Below are positions 13,069 to 26,289 of a DNA stretch of 64,000 nucleotides, in pieces. The notes beneath the pieces were generated by a model that was not told where the DNA came from, made no database searches, and was given only the letters and a program-made list of their open reading frames with translations. Position 1 is the first letter of the stretch. Every line of letters starts with the position of its first letter. This DNA is from Sinonovacula constricta (Eukaryota > Mollusca > Bivalvia > Cardiida > Solecurtidae), in the NCBI GenBank assembly GCA_007844125.1, contig CM017567.1, forward strand, positions 3,467,660 to 3,531,659, read 5' to 3'. Position numbers and translations under genes: made by a program.

Positions 13069-15636
13069 GCCCCGTCTTACAGTCATAGTATCTATCTACA
13101 GCTGCAAATGTCAGCCCTGTCATTCAGTCATAGTATCTATCTACATCTCCAAATATCAGCCCTGCCATTCAGTCATAGTATCTATCTGCAGCTCCAAATG
13201 TCAGGCCCCGTCTTTCAGTCATAGTATCTATCTACAGCTCCAAATGTCAGCCCTGTCATTCAGTCATAGTATCTATCTGCAGCTCCAAATGTCAGGCCCC
13301 GTCTTTCAGTCATAGTATCTATCTACAGCTCTAAATGTCAGCCCTGTCATTGAGTCATAGTATATATCTACAGCTCCAAATGTCAGCCCTGTCATTCAGT
13401 CATAGTATCTATCTACATCTCCAAATATCAGCCCTGCCATTCAGTCATACTATCTATCTACAGCTCCAAATGTCAGCCCTGCCATTCAGTCATAGTATCT
13501 ATCTACAGCTCCAAAGGTCAGCCATGTCATTCAGTCATAGTATCTATCTACAGCTCCAAAGGTCAGCCATGTCATTCAGTCATAGTATCTATCTACAGCT
13601 CCAAAGGTCAGCCATGTCATTCAGTTATAGTATCTATCTACAGCTCAAATGTCAGCTCTGTCATTCAGTCATGGTATCTATCTACAGCTCCAAATGTCAG
13701 CCCTGTCATTCAGGCATAGAATCAATCTACAGCTCCAAATGTCAGCCCTGTCATTCAGGCATAGTATCTATCTACAGCTCCAAATGTCAGCCCTGTCATT
13801 CAGTCATAGTATATATCTACAGCTCAAATGTCAGCTCTGTCATTCAGTCATGGTATCTATCTACAGCTCCAAATGTCAGCCCCGTCTGTCAGTCATAGTA
13901 TCTATCTACAGCTCCAAATGCCAGCCCTGTCATTCAATCATAGTATCTATCTACAGCTCCAAATGTCAGGCCTGTCATTCAGTCATAGTATCAATCTACA
14001 GCTCCAAATGTCAGCCCTATCTTTCAGTCATAGTATCTATCTACATCTCCAAATATCAGCCCTATCATTCAGTCATAGTATCTATCTACAGCTCTTAATG
14101 TCAGCCCTGTCATTCAGTCATAGTATCTATCTACAGCTCCAAATGTCAGCCCTATCATTCAGTCATAGTATCTATCTACAGCTCCAAATGTCAGCCCTGT
14201 CATTCAGTCATAGTATCTATCTACAGCTCCAAAGGTCAGCCATGTCATTCAGTCATAGTATCTATCTACAGCTCCAAATGTCAGCCCTGTCATTCAGTCA
14301 TAGTATCTATCTACAGCTCTAAATGTCAGCCCTGTCATTCTGTCATAGTATATATCTACAGCTCTAAATGTCAGCCCTGTCATTCAGTCATAGTATATAT
14401 CTACAGCTCTAAATGTCAGCCCTGTCATTGAGTCATAGTATCTATCTACAGCTCCAAATGTCAGCCCTGTCATTCAGTCAAAGTATCTATCTGCAGCTCC
14501 AAATGTCAGCCATGTCATTCAGTCATAGTATCTATCTACAGCTCCAAATGTCAGCCCTGTCATTCAGTCATAGTATCTATCTACAGCTCCAAATGTCAGG
14601 CCCCGTCTTTCAATCATAGTATCTATCTACATCTCCAAATATCAGCCCTGCCATTCAGTCATAGTATCTATCTGCAGCTCCAAATGCCAGGCCTGCCATT
14701 CAGTCATAGTATCTATCTGCAGCTCCAAATGTCAGGCCCCGTCTTTCAATCATAGTATCTATCTACATCTCCAAATATCAGCCCTGTCATTCAGTCATAC
14801 TATCTATCTACAGCTCCAAATGTCAGCCCTGCCATTCAGTCATAGTATCTATCTACAGCTCCAAAGGTCAGCCATGTCATTCAGTCATAGTATCTATCTA
14901 CAGCTCCAAAGGTCAGCCATGTCATTCAGTCATAGTATCTGTCTACAGCTCCAAAGGTCAGCCATGTCATTCAGTTATAGTATCTATCTACAGCTCCAAA
15001 TGTAAGCCCTGTCATTCAGTCATAGTATCTATCTACAGCTCTTAATGTCAGCCCTGTCATTCAGTCATAGTATCTATCTACAGCTCCAAAGGTCAGCCAT
15101 GTCATTCAGTCATAGTATCTATCTACAGTTCCAAATGTCAGCCCTGTCATTCAGTCATAGTATCTATCTACAGCTCTAAATGTCAGCCCTGTCATTCAGT
15201 TATAGTATCTATCTACAGCTCCAAATGTCAGCCCTGTCATTCAGTCATAGTATCTATCTACAGCTCTAAATGTCAGCCCTGTCATTCATTCATAGTATCT
15301 ATCTACAGCTCTAAATGTCAGCCCTGTCATTCAGTCATAGTATCTATCTACAGCTCTTAATGTCAGCCCTGTCATTCAGTCATAGTATCTATCTACAGCT
15401 CCAAATGTCAGCCCTGACATTCAGTCATAGTATCTATCTACAGCTCTAAATGTCAGCCCTGTCATTCAGTCATAGTATCTATCTACAGATCCAAATGTCA
15501 GCCCTGTCATTCAGTCATAGAATCTATCTGCAGCTCCAAATGTCAGCCCTGTCATTCAGTCATAGTATCTATCTACAGCTCCAAATGTCAGCCCTGTCAT
15601 TCAGTCATAGTATCTATCTACAGCTCCAAATGTCAG
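13069..15636. repeat. Higher-order repeat, 2,568-bp copy 1
   Basis: The variant pattern from about 13,069 is repeated at an offset of exactly 2,568 bp (57 units plus 3 bases). Anchors include the rare GTCTTACAGTCATAG with CAGCTGCAAATG (13,076 and 15,644) and the AAAGGTCAGCCATG triplets. Translated blocks of 187, 149, 164, 68 and 61 residues match between the copies, which by eye differ at only isolated bases. Confidence 0.88.
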
Positions 15637-18204
15637 GCCCCGTCTTACAGTCATAGTATCTATCTACAGCTGCAAATGTCAGCCCTGTCATTCAGTCATA
15701 GTATCTATCTACATCTCCAAATATCAGCCCTGCCATTCAGTCATAGTATCTATCTGCAGCTCCAAATGTCAGGCCCCGTCTTTCAGTCATAGTATCTATC
15801 TACAGCTCCAAATGTCAGCCCTGTCATTCAGTCATAGTATCTATCTGCAGCTCCAAATGTCAGGCCCCGTCTTTCAGTCATAGTATCTATCTACAGCTCT
15901 AAATGTCAGCCCTGTCATTGAGTCATAGTATATATCTACAGCTCCAAATGTCAGCCCTGTCATTCAGTCATAGTATCTATCTACATCTCCAAATATCAGC
16001 CCTGCCATTCAGTCATACTATCTATCTACAGCTCCAAATGTCAGCCCTGCCATTCAGTCATAGTATCTATCTACAGCTCCAAAGGTCAGCCATGTCATTC
16101 AGTCATAGTATCTATCTACAGCTCCAAAGGTCAGCCATGTCATTCAGTCATAGTATATATCTACAGCTCCAAAGGTCAGCCATGTCATTCAGTTATAGTA
16201 TCTATCTACAGCTCAAATGTCAGCTCTGTCATTCAGTCATGGTATCTATCTACAGCTCCAAATGTCAGCCCTGTCATTCAGGCATAGAATCAATCTACAG
16301 CTCCAAATGTCAGCCCTGTCATTCAGGCATAGTATCTATCTACAGCTCCAAATGTCAGCCCTGTCATTCAGTCATAGTATATATCTACAGCTCAAATGTC
16401 AGCTCTGTCATTCAGTCATGGTATCTATCTACAGCTCCAAATGTCAGCCCCGTCTGTCAGTCATAGTATCTATCTACAGCTCCAAATGCCAGCCCTGTCA
16501 TTCAATCATAGTATCTATCTACAGCTCCAAATGTCAGGCCTGTCATTCAGTCATAGTATCAATCTACAGCTCCAAATGTCAGCCCTATCTTTCAGTCATA
16601 GTATCTATCTACATCTCCAAATATCAGCCCTATCATTCAGTCATAGTATCTATCTACAGCTCTTAATGTCAGCCCTGTCATTCAGTCATAGTATCTATCT
16701 ACAGCTCCAAATGTCAGCCCTATCATTCAGTCATAGTATCTATCTACAGCTCCAAATGTCAGCCCTGTCATTCAGTCATAGTATCTATCTACAGCTCCAA
16801 AGGTCAGCCATGTCATTCAGTCATAGTATCTATCTACAGCTCCAAATGTCAGCCCTGTCATTCAGTCATAGTATCTATCTACAGCTCTAAATGTCAGCCC
16901 TGTCATTCTGTCATAGTATATATCTACAGCTCTAAATGTCAGCCCTGTCATTCAGTCATAGTATATATCTACAGCTCTAAATGTCAGCCCTGTCATTGAG
17001 TCATAGTATCTATCTACAGCTCCAAATGTCAGCCCTGTCATTCAGTCAAAGTATCTATCTGCAGCTCCAAATGTCAGCCATGTCATTCAGTCATAGTATC
17101 TATCTACAGCTCCAAATGTCAGCCCTGTCATTCAGTCATAGTATCTATCTACAGCTCCAAATGTCAGGCCCCGTCTTTCAATCATAGTATCTATCTACAT
17201 CTCCAAATATCAGCCCTGCCATTCAGTCATAGTATCTATCTGCAGCTCCAAATGCCAGGCCTGCCATTCAGTCATAGTATCTATCTGCAGCTCCAAATGT
17301 CAGGCCCCGTCTTTCAATCATAGTATCTATCTACATCTCCAAATATCAGCCCTGTCATTCAGTCATACTATCTATCTACAGCTCCAAATGTCAGCCCTGC
17401 CATTCAGTCATAGTATCTATCTACAGCTCCAAAGGTCAGCCATGTCATTCAGTCATAGTATCTATCTACAGCTCCAAAGGTCAGCCATGTCATTCAGTCA
17501 TAGTATCTGTCTACAGCTCCAAAGGTCAGCCATGTCATTCAGTTATAGTATCTATCTACAGCTCCAAATGTAAGCCCTGTCATTCAGTCATAGTATCTAT
17601 CTACAGCTCTTAATGTCAGCCCTGTCATTCAGTCATAGTATCTATCTACAGCTCCAAAGGTCAGCCATGTCATTCAGTCATAGTATCTATCTACAGTTCC
17701 AAATGTCAGCCCTGTCATTCAGTCATAGTATCTATCTACAGCTCTAAATGTCAGCCCTGTCATTCAGTTATAGTATCTATCTACAGCTCCAAATGTCAGC
17801 CCTGTCATTCAGTCATAGTATCTATCTACAGCTCTAAATGTCAGCCCTGTCATTCATTCATAGTATCTATCTACAGCTCTAAATGTCAGCCCTGTCATTC
17901 AGTCATAGTATCTATCTACAGCTCTTAATGTCAGCCCTGTCATTCAGTCATAGTATCTATCTACAGCTCCAAATGTCAGCCCTGACATTCAGTCATAGTA
18001 TCTATCTACAGCTCTAAATGTCAGCCCTGTCATTCAGTCATAGTATCTATCTACAGATCCAAATGTCAGCCCTGTCATTCAGTCATAGAATCTATCTGCA
18101 GCTCCAAATGTCAGCCCTGTCATTCAGTCATAGTATCTATCTACAGCTCCAAATGTCAGCCCTGTCATTCAGTCATAGTATCTATCTACAGCTCCAAATG
18201 TCAG
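15637..18204. repeat. Higher-order repeat, 2,568-bp copy 2
   Basis: Tandem partner of 13,069-15,636. The match continues until about 18,204, after which the array follows another series of variants. One visible difference is TATATATC at 16,151 against TATCTATC at 13,583. Confidence 0.88.
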
Positions 18205-18989
18205 CCCTGTCATTCAGTCATAGTATCTATCTACAGCTCCAAATGTCAGCCCTGTCATTCAGTCATGGTATCTATCTACAGCTCCAAATGTCAGCCCTGT
18301 CATTCAGTCATAGTATCTATCTACAGCTCTAAATGTCAGCCCTGTCATTCAGTCATAGTATCTATCTGCAGCTCCAACTGTCAGCCCAGCCATTCAGTGA
18401 TAGTATCTATCTACAGCTCCAAATGTCAGTCCTGTCATTCAGTCATAGTATATATCTACAGCTCCAAATGTCAGTCCTGTCATTCTGTCATAGTATCTAT
18501 CTACATCTCCAAATATCAGCCCTGCCATTCAGTCATAGTATCTATCTGCAGCTCCAAATGTCAGGCCCCGTCTTTCAGTCATAGTATCTATCTACAGCTC
18601 CAAATGTCAGCCCTGTCATTCAGTCATAGTATCTATCTACAGCTCCAAAAGTCAGCCCTGTCATTTAGTCATACTATCTATCTACCGCTCCAAATGTCAG
18701 CCATGTCATTCAGTCATAGTATCTATCTACCGCTCCAAATATCAGCCATGTCATTCAGTCATAGTATCTATCTACAGCTCCAAATGTCAGCCCTGTCATT
18801 CAGTCATAGTATCTATCTACAGCTCCAAAAGTCAGCCCTGTCGTTTAGTCATACTATCTATCTACCGCTCCAAATGTCAGCCATGTCATTCAGTCATAGT
18901 ATCTATCTACCGCTCCAAATGTCAGCCCTGTCATTCAGTCATAGTATCTATCTACAGCTCCAAATGTCAGCCCTGTCATTCAGTCATAG

Positions 18990-20460
18990 TATCTATCTAC
19001 AGCTCTAAATGTCAGCCCTGTCATTCTGTCATAGTATATATCTACAGCTCTGAATGTCAGCCCTGTCATTCAGTCATAGTATATATCTACAGCTCTAAAT
19101 GTCAGCCCTGTCATTGAGTCATAGTATCTATCTACAGCTCCAAATGTCAGCCCTGTCATTCAGTCATAGTATCTATCTGCAGCTCCAAATGTCAGCCATG
19201 TCATTCAGTCATAGTATCTATCTACAGCTCCAAATGTCAGCCCTGTCATTCAGTCATAGTATCTATCTACAGCTCCAAATGTCAGGCCCCGTCTTTCAAT
19301 CATAGTATCTATCTACATCTCCAAATATCAGCCCTGCCATTCAGTCATAGTATCTATCTGCAGCTCCAAATGCCAGGCCTGCCATTCAGTCATAGTATCT
19401 ATCTGCAGCTCCAAATGTCAGGCCCCGTCTTTCAATCATAGTATCTATCTACATCTCCAAATATCAGCCCTGTCATTCAGTCATACTATCTATCTACAGC
19501 TCCAAATGTCAGCCCTGCCATTCAGTCATAGTATCTATCTACAGCTCCAAAGGTCAGCCATGTCATTCAGTCATAGTATCTATCTACAGCTCCAAAGGTC
19601 AGCCATGTCATTCAGTCATAGTATCTGTCTACAGCTCCAAAGGTCAGCCATGTCATTCAGTTATAGTATCTATCTACAGCTCCAAATGTAAGCCCTGTCA
19701 TTCAGTCATAGTATCTATCTACAGCTCTTAATGTCAGCCCTGTCATTCAGTCATAGTATCTATCTACAGCTCCAAAGGTCAGCCATGTCATTCAGTCATA
19801 GTATCTATCTACAGTTCCAAATGTCAGCCCTGTCATTCAGTCATAGTATCTATCTACAGCTCTAAATGTCAGCCCTGTCATTCAGTTATAGTATCTATCT
19901 ACAGCTCCAAATGTCAGCCCTGTCATTCAGTCATAGTATCTATCTACAGCTCCTAATGTCAGCCCTGTCATTCAGTCATAGTATCTATCTACAGCTCCAA
20001 ATGTCAGCCCTGACATTCAGTCATAGTATCTATCTACAGCTCTAAATGTCAGCCCTGTCATTCAGTCATAGTATCTATCTACAGATCCAAATGTCAGCCC
20101 TGTCATTCAGTCATAGAATCTATCTGCAGCTCCAAATGTCAGCCCTGTCATTCAGTCATAGTATCTATCTACAGCTCCAAATGTCAGCCCTGTCATTCAG
20201 TCATAGTATCTATCTACAGCTCCAAATGTCAGCCCTGTCATTCAGTCATAGTATCTATCTACAGCTCCAAATGTCAGCCCTGTCATTCAGTCATGGTATC
20301 TATCTACAGCTCCAAATGTCAGCCCTGTCATTCAGTCATAGTATCTATCTACAGCTCTAAATGTCAGCCCTGTCATTCAGTCATAGTATCTATCTGCAGC
20401 TCCAACTGTCAGCCCAGCCATTCAGTGATAGTATCTATCTACAGCTCCAAATGTCAGTCC
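18990..20460. repeat. Higher-order repeat, third copy of the right part (offset 2,118 then 2,028 bp)
   Basis: Variants at 16,870-17,840 recur 2,118 bp further on. From about 17,940 the offset falls to 2,028 bp, because two units (90 bp, including the rare CATTCATTCATAG) are missing near 19,950. The match runs on through the CAACTGTCAGCCCAGCC unit at about 20,406. Confidence 0.82.
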
Positions 20461-21215
20461 TGTCATTCAGTCATAGTATATATCTACAGCTCCAAATGTC
20501 AGTCCTGTCATTGAGTCATAGTATCTATCTACAGCTCCAAATGTCAGCCCTATCATTCAGTCATAGTATCTATCTACAGCTCCAAATGTCAGCCCAGTCA
20601 TTCAGTCATAGTATCTATCTACAGCTCCAAATGTCAGCCCTGTCATTCAGTCATAGTATCTATCTCCAGCTCCAAATGTCAGTCCTGTCATTCAGTCATA
20701 GTATATATCTACAGCTCCAAATATCAGCCCTGTCATTCTGTTATAGTATCTATCTACAGCTCCAAATGTCAGCCCTGTCATTCTGTTATAGTATCTATCT
20801 ACAGCTCCAAATGTCAGCCCTGTCATTCAGTCATAGTATATATCTACAGCTCCAAATGTCAGCCCTGTCATTCAGTCATAGTATCTATCTACAGCTCCAA
20901 ATATCAGCCCTGTCATTCAGTCATAGTATCTATCTACAGCTCCAAATATCAGCCCTGTCATTCTGTTATAGTATCTATCTACAGCTCCAAATGTCAGCCC
21001 TATCATTCTGTTATAGTATCTATCTACAGCTCCAAATGTCAGTCCTGTCATTCAGTTATAGTATCTATCTACAGCTCCAAATGTCAGCCCTATCATTCAG
21101 TCATAGTATCTATCTACAGCTCCAAATGTCAGCCCTATCATTCAGTCAAAGTATCTATCTACAGCTCCAAATGTCAGCCCTGTCATTCAGTCATAGTATC
21201 TATCTACAGCTCCAA

Positions 21216-22990
21216 ATGTCAGCCCTGCCATTCAGTCATAGTATCTATCTACAGCTCCAAAGGTCAGCCATGTCATTCAGTCATAGTATCTATCTACAGC
21301 TCCAAAGGTCAGCCATGTCATTCAGTCATAGTATCTGTCTACAGCTCCAAAGGTCAGCCATGTCATTCAGTTATAGTATCTATCTACAGCTCCAAATGTA
21401 AGCCCTGTCATTCAGTCATAGTATCTATCTACAGCTCTTAATGTCAGCCCTGTCATTCAGTCATAGTATCTATCTACAGCTCCAAAGGTCAGCCATGTCA
21501 TTCAGTCATGGTATCTATCTACAGTTCCAAATGTCAGCCCTGTCATTCAGTCATAGTATCTATCTACAGCTCTAAATGTCAGCCCTGTCATTCAGTTATA
21601 GTATCTATCTACAGCTCCAAATGTCAGCCCTGTCATTCAGTCATAGTATCTATCTACAGCTCTAAATGTCAGCCCTGTCATTCATTCATAGTATCTATCT
21701 ACAGCTCTAAATGTCAGCCCTGTCATTCAGTCATAGTATCTATCTACAGCTCTTAATGTCAGCCCTGTCATTCAGTCATAGTATCTATCTACAGCTCCAA
21801 ATGTCAGCCCTGACATTCAGTCATAGTATCTATCTACAGCTCTAAATGTCAGCCCTGTCATTCAGTCATAGTATCTATCTACAGATCCAAATGTCAGCCC
21901 TGTCATTCAGTTATAGAATCTATCTGCAGCTCCAAATGTCAGCCCTGTCATTCAGTCATAGTATCTATCTACAGCTCCAAATGTCAGCCCTGTCATTCAG
22001 TCATAGTATCTATCTACAGCTCCAAATGTCAGCCCTGTCATTCAGTCATAGTATCTATCTACAGCTCCAAATGTCAGCCCTGTCATTCAGTCATGGTATC
22101 TATCTACAGCTCCAAATGTCAGCCCTGTCATTCAGTCATAGTATCTATCTACAGCTCTAAATGTCAGCCCTGTCATTCAGTCATAGTATCTATCTGCAGC
22201 TCCAACTGTCAGCCCAGCCATTCAGTGATAGTATCTATCTACAGCTCCAAATGTCAGTCCTGTCATTCAGTCATAGTATATATCTACAGCTCCAAATGTC
22301 AGTCCTGTCATTGAGTCATAGTATCTATCTACAGCTCCAAATGTCAGCCCTATCATTCAGTCATAGTATCTATCTACAGCTCCAAATGTCAGCCCAGTCA
22401 TTCAGTCATAGTATCTATCTACAGCTCCAAATGTCAGCCCTGTCATTCAGTCATAGTATCTATCTCCAGCTCCAAATGTCAGTCCTGTCATTCAGTCATA
22501 GTATATATCTACAGCTCCAAATATCAGCCCTGTCATTCTGTTATAGTATCTATCTACAGCTCCAAATGTCAGCCCTGTCATTCTGTTATAGTATCTATCT
22601 ACAGCTCCAAATGTCAGCCCTGTCATTCAGTCATAGTATATATCTACAGCTCCAAATGTCAGCCCTGTCATTCAGTCATAGTATCTATCTACAGCTCCAA
22701 ATATCAGCCCTGTCATTCAGTCATAGTATCTATCTACAGCTCCAAATATCAGCCCTGTCATTCTGTTATAGTATCTATCTACAGCTCCAAATGTCAGCCC
22801 TATCATTCTGTTATAGTATCTATCTACAGCTCCAAATGTCAGTCCTGTCATTCAGTTATAGTATCTATCTACAGCTCCAAATGTCAGCCCTATCATTCAG
22901 TCATAGTATCTATCTACAGCTCCAAATGTCAGCCCTATCATTCAGTCAAAGTATCTATCTACAGCTCCAAATGTCAGCCCTGTCATTCAG
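21216..22990. repeat. Higher-order repeat, fourth copy (offset 1,710 then 1,800 bp)
   Basis: The AAAGGTCAGCCATG block at 19,506 recurs at 21,216 (1,710 bp). The following part recurs at 1,800 bp because this copy retains the two units missing from the third copy. Identity then extends to about 22,980 by comparison with 19,800-21,180. Confidence 0.82.
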
Positions 22991-25436
22991 TCATAGTATC
23001 TATATACAGCTCCAAATGTCAGCCCTGTCATTCAGTCATAGTATCTATCTACAGCTCCAAATGTCAGCACTGTCATTCAGTCATAGTATATATCTACAGC
23101 TCCAAATGTCAGGCCTGTCATTAAGTCATAGTATCTATCTACAGCTCCAAATGTCAGGCCTGTCATTCAGTCATAGTATCTATATACAGCTCCAAATGTC
23201 AGCCCTATCATTCAGTCATGGTATCTATCTACAGCTCCAAATGTCAGCCCTGTCATTCAGTCATAGTATCTATATACAGCTCCAAATGTCAGCCCTGTCA
23301 TTCAGTCATAGTATCTACCTACAGCTCCAAATGTCAGCCCTGTCATTCAGTCATAGTATATATCTACAGCTTCAAATGTCAGGCCTGTCATTCAGTCATA
23401 GTATCTATCTACAGCTCCAAAGGTCAGCCCCGTCATTCAGTTATGGTATCTATCTACAGCTCCAAATGTCAAGCCTGTTATTCAGTCATAGTATCTATAT
23501 ACAGCTCCAAATGTCAGCCCTGTCATTCAGTCATAGTATCTATCTACAGCTACAAAAGTCAGCCCTGTCATTCAGTCATAGTATCTATCTACAGCTCCAA
23601 ATGTCAGCCCTGTCATTCAGTCATAGTATCTATCTACAGCTCCAAATGTCAAGCCTGTCATTCAGTCATAGTATCTATATACAGCTCCAAATGTCAGCCC
23701 TGTCATTCAGTCATAGTATCTATATACAGCTCCAAATGTCAGCCCTGTCATTCAGTCAAAGTATATATCTACAGCTCCAAATGTCGAGCCTGTCATTCAG
23801 TCATAGTATCTATCTACAGCTCCAAATGTCAAGCCTGTCATTCAGTCATAGTATCTATCTACAGCTCCAAAGGTCAGCCCTGTCATTCAGTCATAGTATA
23901 TATCTACAGCTCCAAATGTCAGGTCTGTCATTCAGTCATAGTATCTATCTACAGCTCCAAATGTCAGCCCTGTCATTCAGTCATAGTATCTATCTACAGC
24001 TCCAAATGTCAGCCCTGACATTCAGTCATAGTATCTATCTACAGCTCCAAATGTCAGGCCTGTCATTCAGTCATAGTATCTATCTACAGCTCCAAATGTC
24101 AAGCCTGTCATTCAGTCATAGTATATATCTACAGCTCCAAATGTCAGCCCTGTCATTCAGTCATAGTATCTATCTACAGCTCCAAATGTCAGCCCTGTCA
24201 TTCAGTCATAGTATCTATCTACAGCTCCAAATGTCAGGCCTGTCATTCAGTTATAGTATATATCTACAGCTCCAAATGTCAGCCCTGTCATTCAGTCATA
24301 GTATCTATCTACAGCTCCAAATGTCAGGCCTGTCATTCAGTCATAGTATCTATCTACAGCTCCAAATGTCAAGCCTGTCATTCAGTCATAGTATATATCT
24401 ACAGCTCCAAATGTCACCCCTGTCATTCAGTCATAGTATCTATCTACAGCTCCAAATGTCAAGCCTGTCATTCAGTCATATTATCTATCTACATCTCCAA
24501 ATGTCAGCCCTGTCATTTAGTCATACTATCTATCTACCGCTCCAAATGTCAGCCATGTCATTCAGTCATAGTATCTATCTACAGCTCCAAATGTCAGCCC
24601 TGTCATTCAGTCATAGTATCTATCTACCGCTCCAAATGTCAGCCATGTCATTCAGTCATAGTATCTATCTACAGCTCCAAATGTCAGCCCTATCATTCAG
24701 TCATAGTATCTATCTACAGCTCCAAATGCCAGCCCTATCATTCAGTCATAGTATCTATCTACCGCTCCAAATATCAGCCATGTCATTCAGTCATAGTATC
24801 TATCTACAGCTCCAAATGTCAGCCCTGTCATTCAGTCATAGCATCTATCTACAGCTCCAAATGTCAGCCCTGTCATTCAGTCATAGTATCTATCTACAGC
24901 TCCAAATGTCAAGCCTGTCATTCAGTCATAGTATCTATCTACAGCTCCAAATGTCAGCCCTATCATTTAGTCATACTATCTATCTACCGCTCCAAATGTC
25001 AGCCATGTCATTCAGTCATAGTATCTATCTACATCTCCAAATGTCAGCCCTGTCATTCAGTCATAGTATCTATCTACCGCTCCAAATGTCAGCCATGTCA
25101 TTCAGTCATAGTATCTATCTACAGCTCCAAATGTCAGCCCTATCATTCAGTCATAGTATCTATCTACAGCTCCAAATGTCAGCCCTATCATTCAGTCATA
25201 GTATCTATCTACAGCTCCAAATGTCAGCCCTGTCATTCAGTCATAGTATCTATCTACAGCTCCAAAAGTCAGCCCTGTCATTCAGTCATAGTATCTATCT
25301 ACAGCTCCAAAAGTCAGCATTGTCATTCAGTCATAGTATCTATCTACAGCTCCAAATGTCAGCCCTGTCATTCAGTCATAGCATCTATCTACAGCTCTAA
25401 ATGTCAGCCCTGTCATTCAGTCATAGTATCTATCTA

Positions 25437-25800
25437 CAGCTCCAAATGTCAGCCCTGTCATTCAGTCATAGTATCTATCTACAGCTCCAAAAGTCAGCCC
25501 TGTCATTTAGTCATACTATCTATCTACCGCTCCAAATGTCAGCCATGTCATTCAGTCATAGTATCTATCTACCGCTCCAAATATCAGCCATGTCATTCAG
25601 TCATAGTATCTATCTACAGCTCCAAATGTCAGCCCTGTCATTCAGTCATAGTATCTATCTACAGCTCCAAAAGTCAGCCCTGTCGTTTAGTCATACTATC
25701 TATCTACCGCTCCAAATGTCAGCCATGTCATTCAGTCATAGTATCTATCTACCGCTCGAAATGTCAGCCCTGTCATTCAGTCATAGTATCTATCTACCGC
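25437..25800. repeat. Block shared with 18,595-18,960 inside the same array
   Basis: A series of units carrying CTACCGCTCC, AAAAGTCAGCC and the very rare TGTCGTTTAGTCATAC (25,681 and 18,839) occurs twice, about 6,842 bp apart. This suggests long-range conversion or unequal exchange within the array. Confidence 0.75.
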
Positions 25801-26289
25801 TCCAAATATCAGCCATGTCATTCAGTCATAGTATCTATCTACCGCTCCAAATGTCAGCCATGTCATTCAGTCATAGTATCTATCTACCGCTCCAAATGTC
25901 AGCCCTGTCATTCAGTCATAGTATCTATCTACAGCTCCAAAAGTCAGCCCTGTCATTCAGTCATAGTATCTGTCTACAGCTCCAAATGTCAGCCCTGTCA
26001 TTCAGTCATAGTATCTATCTACAGCTCCAAATGTCAGGCCTGTCATTCAGTTATAGTATATATCTACAGCTCCAAATGTCAGTCCTGTCATTCAGTCATT
26101 GTGTCTATCTACAGCTCCAAATGTCAGTCCTGTCATTGAGTCATAGTATCTATCTACAGCTCCAAATGTCAGCCCTATCATTCAGTCATAGTATCTATCT
26201 ACAGCTCCAAATTTCAGCCCTATCATTCAGTCATGGTATCTATCTACAGCTCCAAAGGTCAGCCCTGTCATTGAGTCATAGTATCTATT

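Larger units (their letters stand above)
10289..26289. repeat. 45-bp satellite array, about 355 units
   Basis: Sixteen kilobases are built from a 45-bp unit. In the order AGTATCTATCTACAGCTCC, then AAATGTCAGCCCTGTC, then ATTCAGTCAT, the pieces make up one period. The first unit is degenerate and the last breaks off at TCTATTAATATATTATCC. Because 45 is a multiple of three and two of the three forward frames lack a stop in the consensus, the array gives long open frames (the longest 1,079 residues at 22,161-25,400) with the 15-residue period SHSIYLQLQMSALSF. Variants fall on all codon positions, the common CTCCAA to CTCTAA change makes stops, and 44- and 46-bp units shift frame in the left half. 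All this argues for non-coding satellite DNA. The reverse strand is stopped in every unit. Sequence blocks recur at fixed offsets (see the higher-order entries). Confidence 0.97.

Noticed and set aside
13069..18204. Pure assembly artefact
   Set aside because: Not excluded, but the copies differ at isolated bases and later blocks repeat with different offsets, which fits biological turnover better. Read data would decide.
22161..25400. 1,079-residue open frame as a repetitive structural protein gene
   Set aside because: The consensus unit is open in two forward frames simply because of its 45-bp period. Variants hit all codon positions, stops and frame-changing units are frequent elsewhere in the array, and there is no signal peptide, unique end or splice context.
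10289..26289. CRISPR-like array
   Set aside because: The units abut without unique spacers, and the surrounding DNA is animal.
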